64,000 bases of DNA from assembly GCA_018105865.1 (NCBI GenBank), contig CM030836.1, positions 18,365,503 to 18,429,502 on the forward strand, written 5' to 3'. The notes below the pieces were generated by a model. That model searched no databases, had not been told where the DNA came from, and saw only the letters and a list, made by a program, of their open reading frames with translations. Source of the DNA: Metaphire vulgaris. Taxonomy: Eukaryota; Annelida; Clitellata; Crassiclitellata; Megascolecidae. Position numbers and translations under genes: made by a program. This document shows positions 35,301-47,114 of the stretch, one piece after another; the stretch's first letter is position 1, and each line of letters opens with the position of its first letter.

Positions 35301-36537
35301 TGATTTTAAGTGGTTTAGGAGGCTAAGATCGCGCGCAAAGTTGAGGCGTTATGCATATAGGCTTGCAATCTGATAATGTGTTTCTGGATTAGCAGAAGAG
35401 GGGAAAGACAAAATGGAATGTCGTGAAAGAAATTCCGTTGGCTGGCATCATGATGAAGACACCGACAAAGAAAATGTATGTCAGCCATATATAGTTTCTG
35501 ACAGAGTGGATCTTCATAGATATAACTTAGAGACGAAGCTAGAGAATAACAGTTGCTGTTAAAAAGCCTAATGTTTTACTTCTTCGGTTTATAATATTAT
35601 ATTTGAAGGCCTATTTCTAAATTATGCTAACAATTGCACGACATGGACGCAGACATTTTCCAGGGTCACATTTTCAATGGTCGCGGTTAATATTTTAGCA
35701 AGGTTTTCAACTGCAAAAGTTGGCAATATTGGAAGGTTGCCAGTGTCAAGAAAATCCAAGCAAGAACAAGTACTGCTATATACTTTAGGCTAATTATGTA
35801 GTGTTATATATGTGAAAATATTGGTTATAGAAGCCAAAATATGGTTGGGCTAGTTTTTAAAAGATCTATATTTTCCAGGGGGCAAATGCCCTCTTTTCTC
35901 CAATGTATGGGCGCCCATGCTGCATAGTGTACTATAACTAGTGCTCATAGTGCTCATAGCCAGGGCCACCTTAAGGCTTAGGCAGTTTAGGCACTGCCTA
36001 GGGGCGAAAAATTTGTAGGGGCTAAATAAAGAGGGGACGAACATTTTTAAAGGCGTTTTCTTTATAGAACAATGAATGAATGAATATAATTTAATATTCT
36101 TTTCTCTGCCTTGTTATTCTTGGCATAAATAATAATAAATAAACTCAAATCTGCCTAGGGCGTCTAAAAGTCAAAAGATGGCCCTGCTCATAGCGGTTTA
36201 GTTATGGAAGTAGCCTATTAAAGGATTAAGATTACGAGAAATACTGTTTCGATATATTGCATAAAATATCAAGCGACGTGCAAATACAGACGTATCGATT
36301 TAATGCTTTTCACCGTAGAAATACCTAAACAGAGGACCAGCGGAGCTGCAGTTTCTCAAGATCTATGGTCGACGTTTAACGTTCGCAGCGCGGCCAACTT
36401 CAGCGGAAGGCGAATCAGGAAAGATTGCAGTCGACCGTCGGCCATTGCCTACTCGTCCGGACGAGTTCTCCCACTCGTGGCCGGTAACGTGGGACATGCT
36501 GAAAAGATTCCGCGAGCAATCACTCACCAAGGCGTGA
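28497..36537 (+). CDS. Unrecognised coiled-coil protein, 11 exons, ~465 aa
   Basis: Exons joined by phase: 28497-28644, 29233-29422, 30517-30601, 31395-31563, 32024-32191, 33076-33167, 33771-33839, 34222-34343, 35085-35140 (least certain), 35396-35475, 36319-36537. They sum to 1398 nt ending in TGA. The first exon encodes a tandem repeat PTRQPSLA/V (24-bp units, five copies). From about residue 110 the protein is charged and helical ([60 protein letters not shown]), i.e. coiled coil. A non-coil C-terminus follows ([20 protein letters not shown], then [15 protein letters not shown]). I do not recognise the family; a ciliary or cytoskeletal coiled-coil protein would be typical, but that is a guess. 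An alternative 3' end exists: a 35056 acceptor gives a TAA at 35174-35176. The second exon's acceptor is made at the edge of a TTAA MITE. Confidence 0.6.
28758..28917. mobile_element. CAGTG...TATTCTAG MITE, degenerate
   Basis: Left end CAGTGGATATTCTAG and right end CCTAGAATAAATTG are inverted. The interior matches the family at 849. It lies in intron 1 of the coiled-coil gene. Confidence 0.6.
29152..29231. mobile_element. Palindromic TTAA MITE supplying a splice acceptor
   Basis: TTAACCCCTTAACTGGG and its complement at the ends, TTAA at both limits. The last A of the right TTAA plus the next G form the AG used as acceptor of the exon starting at 29233 in the coiled-coil gene model. Confidence 0.75.
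30678..30990. mobile_element. CGTCATTT-type element carrying a nested hAT MITE
   Basis: GAGCGTCATTTGGAGAGGGG, CCCCCAAGGAAATGAA and the downstream TAATGTATTAAT and TGCAAAAATTTGCC match the outer element at 59832-60823. The GTGGCGGCTC MITE copy 5 (30717-30910) is inserted in it with duplication CCCCCAAG. Confidence 0.6.
30717..30910. mobile_element. GTGGCGGCTC hAT MITE, copy 5
   Basis: Perfect 8-bp duplication CCCCCAAG (30709-30716, 30911-30918). Confidence 0.88.
31078..31353. mobile_element. CAGTGGCGTAACGTGG hAT MITE
   Basis: Ends CAGTGGCGTAACGTG and CACGCTACGCCACTG, with a perfect 8-bp duplication GGCCTATA (31070-31077, 31354-31361). The interior contains a palindrome of CTAACCCTA/TTAGGGTTA units. 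Confidence 0.85.
31584..31626. repeat. CA dinucleotide repeat
   Basis: (CA)n with one TA, just after the donor of exon 4 of the coiled-coil gene. Confidence 0.9.
31856..31912. repeat. TA dinucleotide repeat
   Basis: Pure (TA)n in an intron of the coiled-coil gene. Similar tracts are listed separately. Confidence 0.95.
32261..32595. mobile_element. GTGGCGGTTCCACGTGG MITE, copy 1
   Basis: Inverted ends CAGTGGCGGTTCC and GGAACCGCCACTG. Flanks are G-rich and nearly alike. The interior holds the CTTTGTTGGCTTGTCA core shared with other families. A second copy is at 51248. Confidence 0.7.
32776..32971. mobile_element. GTGGCGGCTC hAT MITE, copy 6
   Basis: Perfect 8-bp duplication CCGTTAGG (32768-32775, 32972-32979). 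Confidence 0.88.
33226..33358. repeat. ATT microsatellite
   Basis: (ATT)n of about 40 units with a few GAT interruptions at the left. Confidence 0.95.
33846..33907. repeat. TA repeat directly after a splice donor
   Basis: The (TA)n tract begins six bases into the intron after the donor at 33840 (GTGAGT) of the coiled-coil gene. Confidence 0.95.
34872..34958. repeat. Long TA repeat
   Basis: About 43 TA units. Confidence 0.95.
35233..35299. repeat. AAT microsatellite next to SINE fragment
   Basis: (AAT)n of about 22 units, followed by TGTGATTTTAAGTGGTTTAG (35300-35340), a minus-strand piece of the tRNA-derived SINE. The AAT tract probably is its tail. Confidence 0.85.
35961..36186. mobile_element. 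CAGGGCCACCTTAAGG hAT-type MITE
   Basis: Ends CAGGGCCACCTT and AAGATGGCCCTG, with a perfect 8-bp duplication CTCATAGC (35953-35960, 36187-36194). Confidence 0.8.
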
Positions 36538-36610
36538 CAATATAGGCCTGTAGGCGCATAGGCCTACGATCTACTTAGGCCCGACTTCAGTTTTAACTGC
36601 TTCACATATG

Positions 36611-36644
<34 letters not shown>

Positions 36645-36890
36645 TGATAGTCCAACTGTAGTAGGCCTACTGGAACTTTAGGGCTTTAGGGTTTCATGTA
36701 GGCCTAAAATGTTGTCATAAACAGTTACCACGTGTAATGCTACATTTTTATATAGCCTACAGGATACAGCATTTCGCTGTTTCGAAATTTCGCCGACAAT
36801 GCAGTATAGTGTTCGTTTAGACCTAATTATTTAATCTGATCTGCTTTAACCTACACTGTAATATTCTTTATTGTGTAGGCCGCAGTAGAG

Positions 36891-37067
36891 CAGTGGCGGC
36901 TCCACCGGGGGGGGGCCAGGGGGCCGTGCCCTATTGAGTGCCTGCCCCCCCCCCAGTTGGGACCCTATACTTAATGCTCCATACATTAAACAACAAATGG
37001 TTGCCCCCCATGATTAGAAGTTGCCACCCCAACGGCCCCCACTTGCCAAATCCTGGAGCCGCCACTG
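36891..37067. mobile_element. GTGGCGGCTC hAT MITE, copy 7
   Basis: Perfect 8-bp duplication CAGTAGAG (36883-36890, 37068-37075). Confidence 0.88.
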
Positions 37068-37331
37068 CAGTAGAGGCTGACGAGGGGTAACCCTAGGGGT
37101 AGGGGTACCCCTACCATTAGGGGTAGGGGTAGCGGTATAATTTTTAACACGTTAAATAGAAAAGAAAACAGCAGAATGTGTGCATGCCATGGTGATAGGC
37201 CTAAATGACAACTACTGAATTAAAAATCACCTGGCCATCGGAAATCAGTCACTAAAATTTGGCCCTGCATAGATTTAAATGAATACCCTTTGACCCAGGT
37301 TAAATTTTATTTAGAACCCTTTACTCAGGTC

Positions 37332-37514
37332 CAGTGGCGGCTCTAGGATTTGGCAAGTGGGGGGGGGCCGTTGGGGTGGCAACTTCTAATCATGGGGGCC
37401 AACCATTTGTTGTTTAATGTATGTAGCATTAAGTATAGGGTCCCAACTGGGGGGGCACTGGAGGGGCCAGGCACTCAATAGGGGGCCCTGTCCCTCTCGA
37501 TGGAGCCGCCACTG
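37332..37514. mobile_element. GTGGCGGCTC hAT MITE, copy 8
   Basis: Flanks CTCAGGTC and CCCAGGTC differ at one base. It lies 265 bp from copy 7 and in the opposite orientation. Confidence 0.85.
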
Positions 37515-37863
37515 CCCAGGTCTAGACTATTCGAGATGCTACTCTGGCTGATCTTTGAATCTGACCTTGCCCGGCTGACAACCAAGCTTCGACAATAGCT
37601 ATTTCAACTGTAGGCCTAGGTCTATATTAATCGCCTAGGAATAAGCCGTTAAACGGCTACTATTACGGCACCTGCTTTTGAAAGCGCTACATAAATTCAT
37701 GAGATTTTACTTGCCCCATTTACTTACAACAATTACATGCTTGTAGTGCTGTTACGGTTAACCGAACCGAACCAAAACCGCGGTTTGACCATGCAAATTA
37801 TATTGTTATTGTTACGTGCCCTTGCAGTCGTTAGACATTATGTCACGTTAATCTTGTCGTTCC

Positions 37864-37958
<95 letters not shown>
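37864..37958. repeat. AAT microsatellite
   Basis: (ATA)n of about 31 pure units. Confidence 0.97.
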
Positions 37959-38535
37959 TCGGACTGTTATTTTTCGTAGAGAATAGCAAAACAAGGCATG
38001 AATATGCGCGGCTTTAAGTCACCTTCTCTTCTCAGTTAATGCAATTGCCAATAATTGCTGCATAAAAGTAAATCTACATGAAATTGACATCACTTTCTCA
38101 TAGGCAGTCCTGATTACTCATCATAGACATGACACAAAAACGACGCTTTTCACTATTTTTAACGCTTAAAAGCTGTGCATTCTAGTGATTTTCAAAAAAC
38201 CGAACCGAAACCGCGGTTTTTCTGTTAAACCCGAACCGAAACCGACCGAAATTGCACGATGTGAAACCGTAACAGCTCTACATGCTTGGTCATGGTGAGT
38301 GAGTTAGTGAGTGAGTTAGTGAGTGAGTGAGTGGCGCCACGGTAGAGGGATGACGTGGCTCTATCTGCGGTGAATAATCGTTGTTGGATGACGAGAAATT
38401 CGACGACGCCATAACACATTACACAAGGAGAAGAGAAAGCGAGGACGAAAAAGATAAGGATATCTACGACGACATTCTGCCGATTATTCCGTCGAAAATC
38501 ACCGTTTGTAAACGAGGAAACGATCGCTCCAACCA

Positions 38536-41500
38536 ATGGCTTCGTCAATTGACGCGTTCTTTCGCGAACTGCAGTTCGGAAAGCTGTAAGTGAACCGTCG
38601 CTTTCTCGTGATTACCCATTAAATATGTGTGCGACGACAATGATAATATGATAACGCTTATGCAGCGCAGTTTTTCGACGATTACGATGATGATAAAATT
38701 TGATGATCGATGAAATACGATGATCGTAAATGTGTAAATTTGAACATTTATTTTAAAAAATTCTACATGATCTTTGTGCTTATGATTTTAGGATTTATAT
38801 AATATTCATTTTTTCTACATGATCTTTGTGCTTATGATTTATGTTCATTGTGCTTATGATTTATGTTCTATGATGTTTTAGTTGGAAATAAACAGTAAAA
38901 ATCTGAAAGAAAAGTACTATTACAGATTTTGGATATATTGTAGCATTGAATGTGCTCTATTTAGTGATACCATTCTTTTTTAAGTTGCCACCTGTCCAAC
39001 ATTACCATTTTCACACTCAGAGTCAAGTTGTCGTAGGCCTTTGGCCACATTTTTGACCCGGTAAAATTTCAAGGAGTAACAGAAAAGTATAACTCTGAAA
39101 TAAAGAGAAAGGTTCTCTTTGGATGATCTAAACATTGAATATAACAGGAAAGTGCAGATTTTTTCTTAAATTTTTGTGACTCCGCAGAGAGGACAGTTCT
39201 GTTAATAGACAAAGTTTGGCTCTTGTTTTATAAAGTACAACGAGTAGTGACTAAGACCAGAGAGTTTCAACCCCCTATCTGTGACATTATTGAAGTCATA
39301 GAAGTTGCAAGAAATTTAAGTGGCTATCACAAAACACCAAAAGAAATGGCCCACCATAGGTATTATAAAAGTTGAAGATCTCAAAAACTTCTTAAGAGAG
39401 CAGGTTAAATTTTTGCAAACCTTCATATGGATGTTTGTGAAACATTTCTGGAAAATTTCATAATTTTTGAGATGGTCAAATTGGGGTCATTGGTTGAAGT
39501 GACATGGAATAACTATTTTTAGAATTCTTTTGGCTTTCTTATGTCAGACTGTTGGAAATATTTTCAGGGAGAAGAATGTGAAAGTCCACTTACAGAATGT
39601 CTATACCACAATGGGAGTGGCTTTGCTGGCCTGTGCCCTTGGTGGCTACGTTCATCTGTTTACAAGCATCTTGTCTGTAAGTAGTAGATGTATAATTGTA
39701 TATGTAACTGCTTAATGATGTGGTAGGGATCCTTTGCTTAGATGCTCAATTCTGTAGGTCTGTAAGGACTTTGAAGTATTTGCTTTCTTGGTTTCGATTG
39801 ATTAACCATTTTACCGGGGATTAAATTTTTAGACACCGTCACCATATCAGGGAATTATTTTTTGGAAAAACGTTCTTCCAAAGTGAAAACTGTAATTTTG
39901 TTGAATTTGCGATATCTCAGGCTATATAAGAGCTAAGAAGATGAGGTATACGCTATTGTTTAGCCTTTTTACATGGCTGAGCCATTGTGCCCGGTGAAGG
40001 GGTTAAGCAATGGATGTTTGACTAATCAATAGACAGATTTTTGTTAAGTAAAGACCCAAATATTGTTTTAACTCTTTGGTCGCCAGGCAGTAATAAGTCT
40101 AACCCGCCAGGCATTACAGGCATTACAGAAATGTGCTGAATTTTACATGGTGTTGGCAATTTTTTCATTGTACCAGAAAAATCCAGCACATGGCGTTTAA
40201 GATGATAATGATGGGTGTAGTAACAAGAGGAAGCGATTGTCGCTGATGATTTTAGAAGTCATTTATTGTTTCACTTTGCTTAGCTTAGAGTTAGTTTTTC
40301 CTAGCGATCTTGTTCTGGCATTAGTTGTTCTGGTTGGTGTTAAAGAATTTTGTTACATCTATTTTTTAATTTTCATCCACTAGAATGAGCACGAGATATA
40401 ATTGTCAGCATTTGTGTGATTTATTATTAATTAAGTTAGCTTTTTGAAACCATTTTTTAAAAATTAAACTAGCTTCTTTACCTTGGAGATCAGAAGTTAG
40501 CAACTAAAGTTTTTTTTATTGTATTGCATGACCAAAATGTGTTGCTATAGTGACCTACCCCTTATCTGTGCCTCTGCCCAAGTACCATCGTGGGGAGATG
40601 TTATTGGAAACTATGCTAAATTCATTGTATAACACTGTCATAAGTGAAAGCACAAGTTTTGTATGTGCAATAGAAACTTTTGTTTCACGCAGAAAAAAGC
40701 ATGGTAATATGATTGGTTATGATGCTGTAGAACTCAGCGTTATTGTTGGTTTTACTGTTATACGTACTTGAAGTATTTTGCTTCGAAATTAAGACACAAT
40801 TCTTGAGACATGCCAGCTGGTCATTTGCCTGATTTACATCTGCCCAACATATCGTCGCTGTCTAAGTAATACCTCACATGTGACCATTTTTCAAATTTTT
40901 GTTTTTTTTTGCATTTTCTTATACGTCAGGATATTGTGCATGTATGGTCAAATACTTGTCCTTAAATTAGAAAGGGAACATATATATATATATATATATT
41001 GGCTATTTATCAACATTTAATTTTTATAATGCCCTATTGAATACTGTGACGTTTTTTCATTTCCTGAAAAGTTTTGTTTTTTGCACATGTGAGGCATTAC
41101 TTAGACAGCGACGATATGCAGCCTGGTTTAAATTTACAAGTAACTTACTGCTAATGAGCCTCATGAGAAATGTGGATTTGTATTTGCTATTGTCATAGCA
41201 CACAATATCGCTGAGGTGCCATATCCACCGCAAAATGTACATTTCAGGTTACTAATAAAGCACAGTACCTACTTTTATCATCTGTACTGAAGTCATCTGC
41301 CCATCCAATAGAATTCACACCTTATTACTGAAGATAAAATTATTCCAGCGTGTGCATAGTAAAAATTTATGATGTTCTGTAGCTCAGTTTTTATTGATTT
41401 AAAATGTCAATGGGAATTTGATTTATCAGTCATGTGACGTTAACCTGACCATCACTGACACTGAGTGTGACAAGACCAGTTTGTGCATTAAGAGATTGTG

Positions 41501-42304
41501 TGTTTAAGGAATACTGTGATGTATCATCACTTTTGTGCGTTTGATAGAAGAGACCAGACTGCTAATCATGTGGGTAGAAATTTTATTAACCAGGCGAATC
41601 ATTTATGGAAAACCAACTAAGCATTGATGGTCAACACTCGAGGTGATGACCAGCATTGGATTAGTCTCATAACCATCTACAGTTGGATATATAACTGGCT
41701 GCTGATCACCTAACATGTTCATCATTTGATAATATGTGTTAACCCTTAAACCAGCAAATACTCTGGCTGTACACAATAATTGGACCTAGTATACTCGGTT
41801 ATGGTGTTTTAGGGGTTAATAATAATTACTATTGACAAACAACCGGTGTGACTCAATCTTTTGTGCTGATCTCTTTTTTTGTATAGATGAATACCTTAAC
41901 ACTCTTGGGCGAACTGGGAGTCCTCATGCTGCTTGTTTTCACACCACCAACTCGGGATAATGTGAACATGCGCCTTGGAATTCTCATGGTCTTTTCCTTT
42001 TTGACAGGCATCAATTTAGGCCCGATCTTGGACCATACTATGCACATTGATCCAAGGTGAACCTCGTTCTTCTTTAAATGCGCGTTAATTGTCAATTAAT
42101 TGTATTGCATTGTAAATATTAACCCCTTAACTGGGTGCCCCGAGTAACACTCATCCATTTTACATTGAGTTACAAATAGTTGCCCAGTTAAGGGGTTAAT
42201 GTTTTGCTTATTTTTGATGCTTTGGAGCAGTTTTTGTGTATGTTTTATATTTTGTTTATTTCACTGGAGTTTCTTTAAAAGCAGTAAAAGTACCTGTATT
42301 TGTT

Positions 42305-42378
<74 letters not shown>

Positions 42379-43344
42379 GCAGTGCTTAGAGCGGCTTAGT
42401 AGGATTTGCCTTGCGTGAGAACCTCTCTGTTCCACCCAGTCTTTCACTTGTACCTCTTCATTGGTTGCATTTGTTCTTTTAGAAATTCTCGACATTTTAC
42501 TTTTTTCTGCTTTGACATGTGCTGAATTCAATGTTATTAACCTTAGATCATATTATTATTGTTAATTGAATGCAGCCCATTTACTTACTGTTTAGAAATT
42601 GTGTGCACATATGTGTGCTTTTTTGTGTATGTTTATCACGATACTATCATGGTACAGGCGGGGTACCACAGGACCTTAGTAATACATTTTAAAAAATCTT
42701 ATGGTGTAAATAATTGTTAGATAAATATTGATGGTCGTGTAAAAAGTTAGTTCACCTTTGTATAGACGAGTAAAAGGTAAAAAGGCCCAAAGTGGATGCT
42801 TGGCTTAAATGCATTTGTAGATTATTTACATTTTTCACCACATACTGTGTTAATAGTGGTGGTTGCAAGGACATATTCTGTATTGTGTTTTTCTACAATA
42901 AAATGATTGTTTTTTCTTCAGTTATGTGCAGCCCTTCCTAATAAGAAACTGAATTTTTGTGATTATTTCAAGACATGCTGTAGACCTGCAATAATTATTT
43001 GTTTTTGTTTTCTGACCTTTTTCTGTCGTACAGCATAATTGCCACAGCGTTCCTGGCTTCCTCACTGATCTTCATCTGCTTTTCGATCAGTGCACTCCTG
43101 TCGAACGACAGAAAGTGGCTGGCTTTTGGAGGTAAGAATTGCCATTATCGAATGTCAAAATTTCACTGAGAGAGTAATCAGACGTTTCAAGTGGATTTGA
43201 ATGTTGTTTTCAATCAGATTTTCTTAAAATCACGAGACTGTTTCAATTATGCGGCAATTTCAGTTGTTGGTTCTAAATGTTTGATTCCAGTTTTGAATTG
43301 TACTGATTGCTTAGAATTTTTATTGTTGTGGCACTTATATGCAA

Positions 43345-43408
<64 letters not shown>

Positions 43409-43803
43409 GTGCACTTGTGTTCTGTTGTATACTTTTAGGAATATTGATGTCTGGTATGAGCTGGCTTCTTCTGCTTGGCGTTCTGAATATTTTCTTCGGT
43501 TCTGTACTCTTGTTTAAGGTAATTTGAGTGGTTTTATGGTTATACTGTATTTGAAACTCTTGAAAATATTAATCTGTCTTGCATCTAATTTTATCGACGT
43601 TTTTTTTAAGAATAGGATTAAGAACTCATCTATTTCACCTGACTTATCAACCATAAACTGTCATACAGTTGTCTGACCTGATAGCTTGGATTTCACTTGG
43701 ATATTGGGGTCCATCCATACAGTATGTACGCAAAGAAGGTTTGGATTTAGGCGATTTTGTGTATGTACGGTGTGCAAACGAGGAAGGTTGAAAATATGCC
43801 TGT

Positions 43804-43856
<53 letters not shown>

Positions 43857-45589
43857 TGTACACTATATGGACGAGCCATTGTGTGATTTTTGATGTGGTG
43901 TGCCATCGGCTGGTGCTTCCTATGCATTGTGAAGTGTGCTGTAGAAGTGTAAGATTGGATTAGATTTAGTTTGTCACATAATAGTTTTATTATGCAGTAT
44001 AAGCTACGTTTATAACAGACTGCTGAGTTTTTTACCCTGATGCCACCAGCGTTTAGTGCTCGACTTTCAGTCAACTTTTCACGGAGTACAGTGGACAGAC
44101 ACCTAACTGACAAACTTTGATTTTGGAATTAAACTGTGGTAAGACTTATGACCAGTTGGTAGTAGAACTGCCAGCCTTTAGAACTTTGTACTTACTGCCT
44201 GTTGAATTAAGACGGGTACAAACTTTGACTGCAAGATTAGAAACCTGTCTGATGCTCTTAAGCTTATCACATGGTGGACTTTGTTGTTTCATTCTGTACA
44301 TGATGAGTTTGATGCAATTAAACAGTACCATTTCATTGTCTCCTTGGGTGTATTTATTGAGGTCAATAGACCTGACTCAAGTCATTCAGAAAGCATACTT
44401 CTGCGGCTTAATATATATAGATTGAGTGGGAGTGGGGAGGGGGTATTTTGTAACATTTGGCCAGCCTTTCTTGGTGTTATAAACGTTTTTGCAAATTTAT
44501 CGACCATAGAGAAGTTTTTGTATGTTATTCAATGCACAGCTATAGTCACGTTAAGCTGGTTTAAGAATTTCATCTGTTTTACATTGTTTGTTGCCAAGTC
44601 TGTGTTTTAGAACATTCTCACGTCTGCCGTTTGCGTGTTCTGATTTTGTGAGATGCTGCTTACTCACTTACACTCGTGTAATTGAGTTAGTAGTAAACCA
44701 TCTGTTTTCCTGCATTTGTTGCTATAGATTCAGGTGTATCTTGGACTGGTGGTTATGTGTGGATTTGTGCTCTACGACACCCAGTTGATCGTGGAAAAGC
44801 GCAGAAGTGGTGACGATGACTTCGTGATGTAGGTTTTTCTTCCTTATTTATAGTGAACCTTCGGTATGCAAATTAGTGTTATGTAAATATTATGAAAATT
44901 TTCCTCCCTAATGCATTGAGCCATTGACATAAACTTGGATGAATAAGTGGGGGGAGGCCAACCCATATACCTTCCCCTTCCTTATGGTAGCCTCTCAATA
45001 AGTGGGGTGCTTGAGCCTAGAGGCCTAATAGAAGTTTAGATTGTGCATTGAACCTAGAATTGATCAAGATGAATTTTCCAGGCAAAATTTACTGCATTAT
45101 TTTTCTTCGATGTTATCGCACACTTCTCATGATGCAATCAGCCAATACATTTAGCATGTACATAGGGAGATTCTTGACTCTTAATGTCCACTGCAAGGCT
45201 CATTTTTTTTAGATGCAGTATACAGTAGAACCTAGTTATATCGAACTCACTTATATCGAAATACCGCTTATATCGAAGTTGAGCACCGTTCCCGCCAAAA
45301 CAGTGTTAATGATAAAGAAGTTGCATGTATCGAACCTCGGATATATCGAAGTATTTATCACGGTCCCTTGAACTTCGATATAACGAGGTTCTACTGTAAG
45401 TTACCGTTTCGCTGCATTGATTGTCGTATAATTATTGTGTTTTGGCGGAGGTCGTTGACCGCAGTTGTTGGTGTCTTCTTTTGTAGGCACTGCATGAAGT
45501 TGTTCCTGGACTTCATCAACATTTTTCGTTATCTGCTCATTATTCTTTCCGACAAAGATGGGAAGAAAGACAAGCGTCGCCGTGACTAA
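38536..45589 (+). CDS. TMBIM6: TMBIM6 / Bax inhibitor-1 (7 exons, 236 aa)
   Basis: A multi-pass ER membrane protein of the TMBIM (Bax inhibitor-1) family, known to act as a pH-sensitive calcium leak and to restrain ER-stress cell death. Exons: 38536-38585, 39568-39676, 41887-42056, 43034-43131, 43439-43518, 44728-44828, 45487-45589. They sum to 711 nt with every phase matching. Length 236 aa agrees with the 237 aa of human TMBIM6. Visible landmarks: start [36 protein letters not shown], the family-typical [34 protein letters not shown] followed by [11 protein letters not shown], then [16 protein letters not shown] and a basic tail KKDKRRRD. The two aspartates in DTQ and LDF are at the positions of the family's pH-sensing pair. 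ATTAAA at about 46243 may be the polyadenylation signal. Introns carry microsatellites, TTAA MITEs and a pogo-like element. Confidence 0.95.
39802..40006. mobile_element. TTAA-flanked repeat in TMBIM6 intron 2
   Basis: Begins TTAACCATTTTACCGGGG and ends CCCGGTGAAGGGGTTAA, inverted ends with TTAA at both limits, about 205 bp. Confidence 0.55.
41739..41819. mobile_element. TTAA MITE in TMBIM6 intron 2
   Basis: TTAACCCTTAAACCAGC to TTTTAGGGGTTAA, 81 bp, ending 67 bp upstream of exon 3. Confidence 0.6.
42119..42199. mobile_element. Palindromic TTAA MITE in TMBIM6 intron 3
   Basis: TTAACCCCTTAACTGGG and its complement, interior GAGTTACAAATAG. It is inverted relative to the copies at 13622 and 29152. 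Confidence 0.75.
42308..42377. repeat. TAG/TAA microsatellite
   Basis: (TAG)n turning into (TAA)n, followed by a minus-strand SINE scrap (GTGCTTAGAGCGGCTTAG, to about 42440). Confidence 0.9.
43347..43405. repeat. TA repeat in TMBIM6 intron 4
   Basis: Pure (TA)n ending 33 bp before exon 5 (43439), so it crowds the acceptor and branch-point region. Confidence 0.95.
43706..43880. mobile_element. GGGGTCCATCCATA element with GT repeat
   Basis: The left end TTGGGGTCCATCCATA is paralleled by the element at 46526, and the right end TATATGGACGAGCC is roughly its complement. A (GT)n tract (43800-43850) lies inside. Confidence 0.5.
45223..45396. mobile_element. pogo/Tigger-like MITE in TMBIM6 intron 6
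   Basis: 174 bp, ends CAGTAGAACCTAGTTATATC and its near complement GATATAACGAGGTTCTACTG, flanked by TA dinucleotides (45221-45222, 45397-45398). It ends 90 bp before the last TMBIM6 exon. The ends and TA target fit pogo-type Tc1/mariner elements. Confidence 0.8.
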
Positions 45590-47114
45590 TCACCCGGACT
45601 TTTGGGGGGCGAACGATTTGTCACTGTGTGCTGATAGCTGCTTTTCATATAAGCCTGACATCCAAGCACCTCTGTACTTACTTAACCAGCACTAAGTTTT
45701 TGTTTGAAATGACTAATAAGTTTTTGCTTGATGTTATTCAATATTGTTTGCACCTTACGGTTAATTTCTTCTGAGTATTCCGTGTATGCCGTTTGGTTCT
45801 GTACCTTCGCGCCTTTCACTTTGCGGTTTGCGCTGCCAAACTTAAGATACAAAATTCTGCTTGACACGGCAGGTTTTCTCTCTGTCTTATTTTTTATATT
45901 GCTGGATTTTTCCGCGATTAAAAAGCTCTGATAAAAGTTTACTCTGGTTACTGAATTTCTTGTTGAAAATTTGTTTTTCTTGAGTAGAAACGTTTTTAGA
46001 CTGAGCGTTTATCTTTCTTTTACTGGGTCGTGTGTTGACAATTTAATGTGAAGTAAAAGAAATAACAGAAATGCGTGAACCAATTCTGCATTCATGTATG
46101 TCGCTATATGGACTTTGATTTAGTCTGGCTTTTATGTTTGAGCTCTTTAATTTGAAACGAAACTTTCTGCCAGAATTTCAAGCATTTCTGATGTTGTAAA
46201 TCCTAGAGTCACATCCAAGAATTTGCTTTTGATTAAAATTTGTGCATTAAAACTCTAATAATTTTTGTGTTTTATTTTATTTTAATTAATTTAAGTATTT
46301 GGTGGCTTTATAGTTTTTAGTAATTTTAAAGTAAGTACTTATTGTGTTAATTACAATAAATTATATTAATCGCAAATTTGTGTTTTGTAAATAATGGATA
46401 TTTCGTAGAAAATAACCCCAATTAGATGTTAAGTGGTCACTTCACTATCGTGCAGATAACTAGTTTTCATATTCTGTGACAATCAATTCACTTCTCTAGT
46501 GCTACTATCCCTATATGCAAGGCATCGGGGTCCATCCATATTGTACGTACGTCGTACGCACTGAATGGGGAGTCGGAATTTGGAAATTTTTCCTATGTAT
46601 GCTGTGCGCAACTTGGGGAGGGGGGTTGAAAATTTGGCTTTTTGCGTACGTACTATGTGGATGATCCCTCAGCTGAAAACAGTTTAACTGTGCAAACAGA
46701 ACAGCAATACAGCAATTTTGTCCTATTAATATTCAATTTGCAGGACTTCTGAATGGCGCGATCTGACAATCATTGGATCATTTTGTCATTCTGATTTGAT
46801 CTTGTGTGTTTGCTGTGGAATAATAATATATCTGCCACATGTGACCTGTATTTTGGAAAATTTAATTTATAATCCTCAAAGAAAACCATTCAATAACATC
46901 TGATGCTTGAGTTTGCAGATATGGTAGATTGATTGTTATCGAGCAAATTGTAAACAGAAGCTGTTTGGTTAATTATGCACGTCTGGACGTGTTTCTGGCA
47001 TGTCGTGTATAAGATATAACATGCGGGCGCATAACCAGAGGTTTTCAGTTCGTGCTGAGACGGTCAGTCTAAGACAAGGCATACGCTGTTTGGCGCTTGT
47101 GCTAAATTGTGAAA
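45590..47114. other. TMBIM6 3' UTR and intergenic DNA
   Basis: AT-rich UTR-like sequence to about 46.4 kb with ATTAAA at about 46243 and AATAAA at about 46356. A GGGGTCCATCCATA element lies at 46526-46670 (right end TATGTGGATGATCCC). No coding sequence is seen. Confidence 0.5.

Larger units (their letters stand above)
36538..38535. other. Intergenic: end of coiled-coil gene to TMBIM6
   Basis: No supported gene. Holds two hAT MITEs, an AAT tract and scattered TAGGCCTA octamers. The last 150 bp before the TMBIM6 ATG are purine-rich and CpG-containing and should include its promoter and 5' UTR. No TATA box is obvious. Confidence 0.5.

Noticed and set aside
38381..38593. Protein-like + strand frame (DDEKFDDAITHYTRRRESEDE) just before TMBIM6
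   Set aside because: It has no ATG, follows a TAA, and runs into the TMBIM6 first exon in another frame. The TMBIM6 start gives full family length, so this is 5' UTR.
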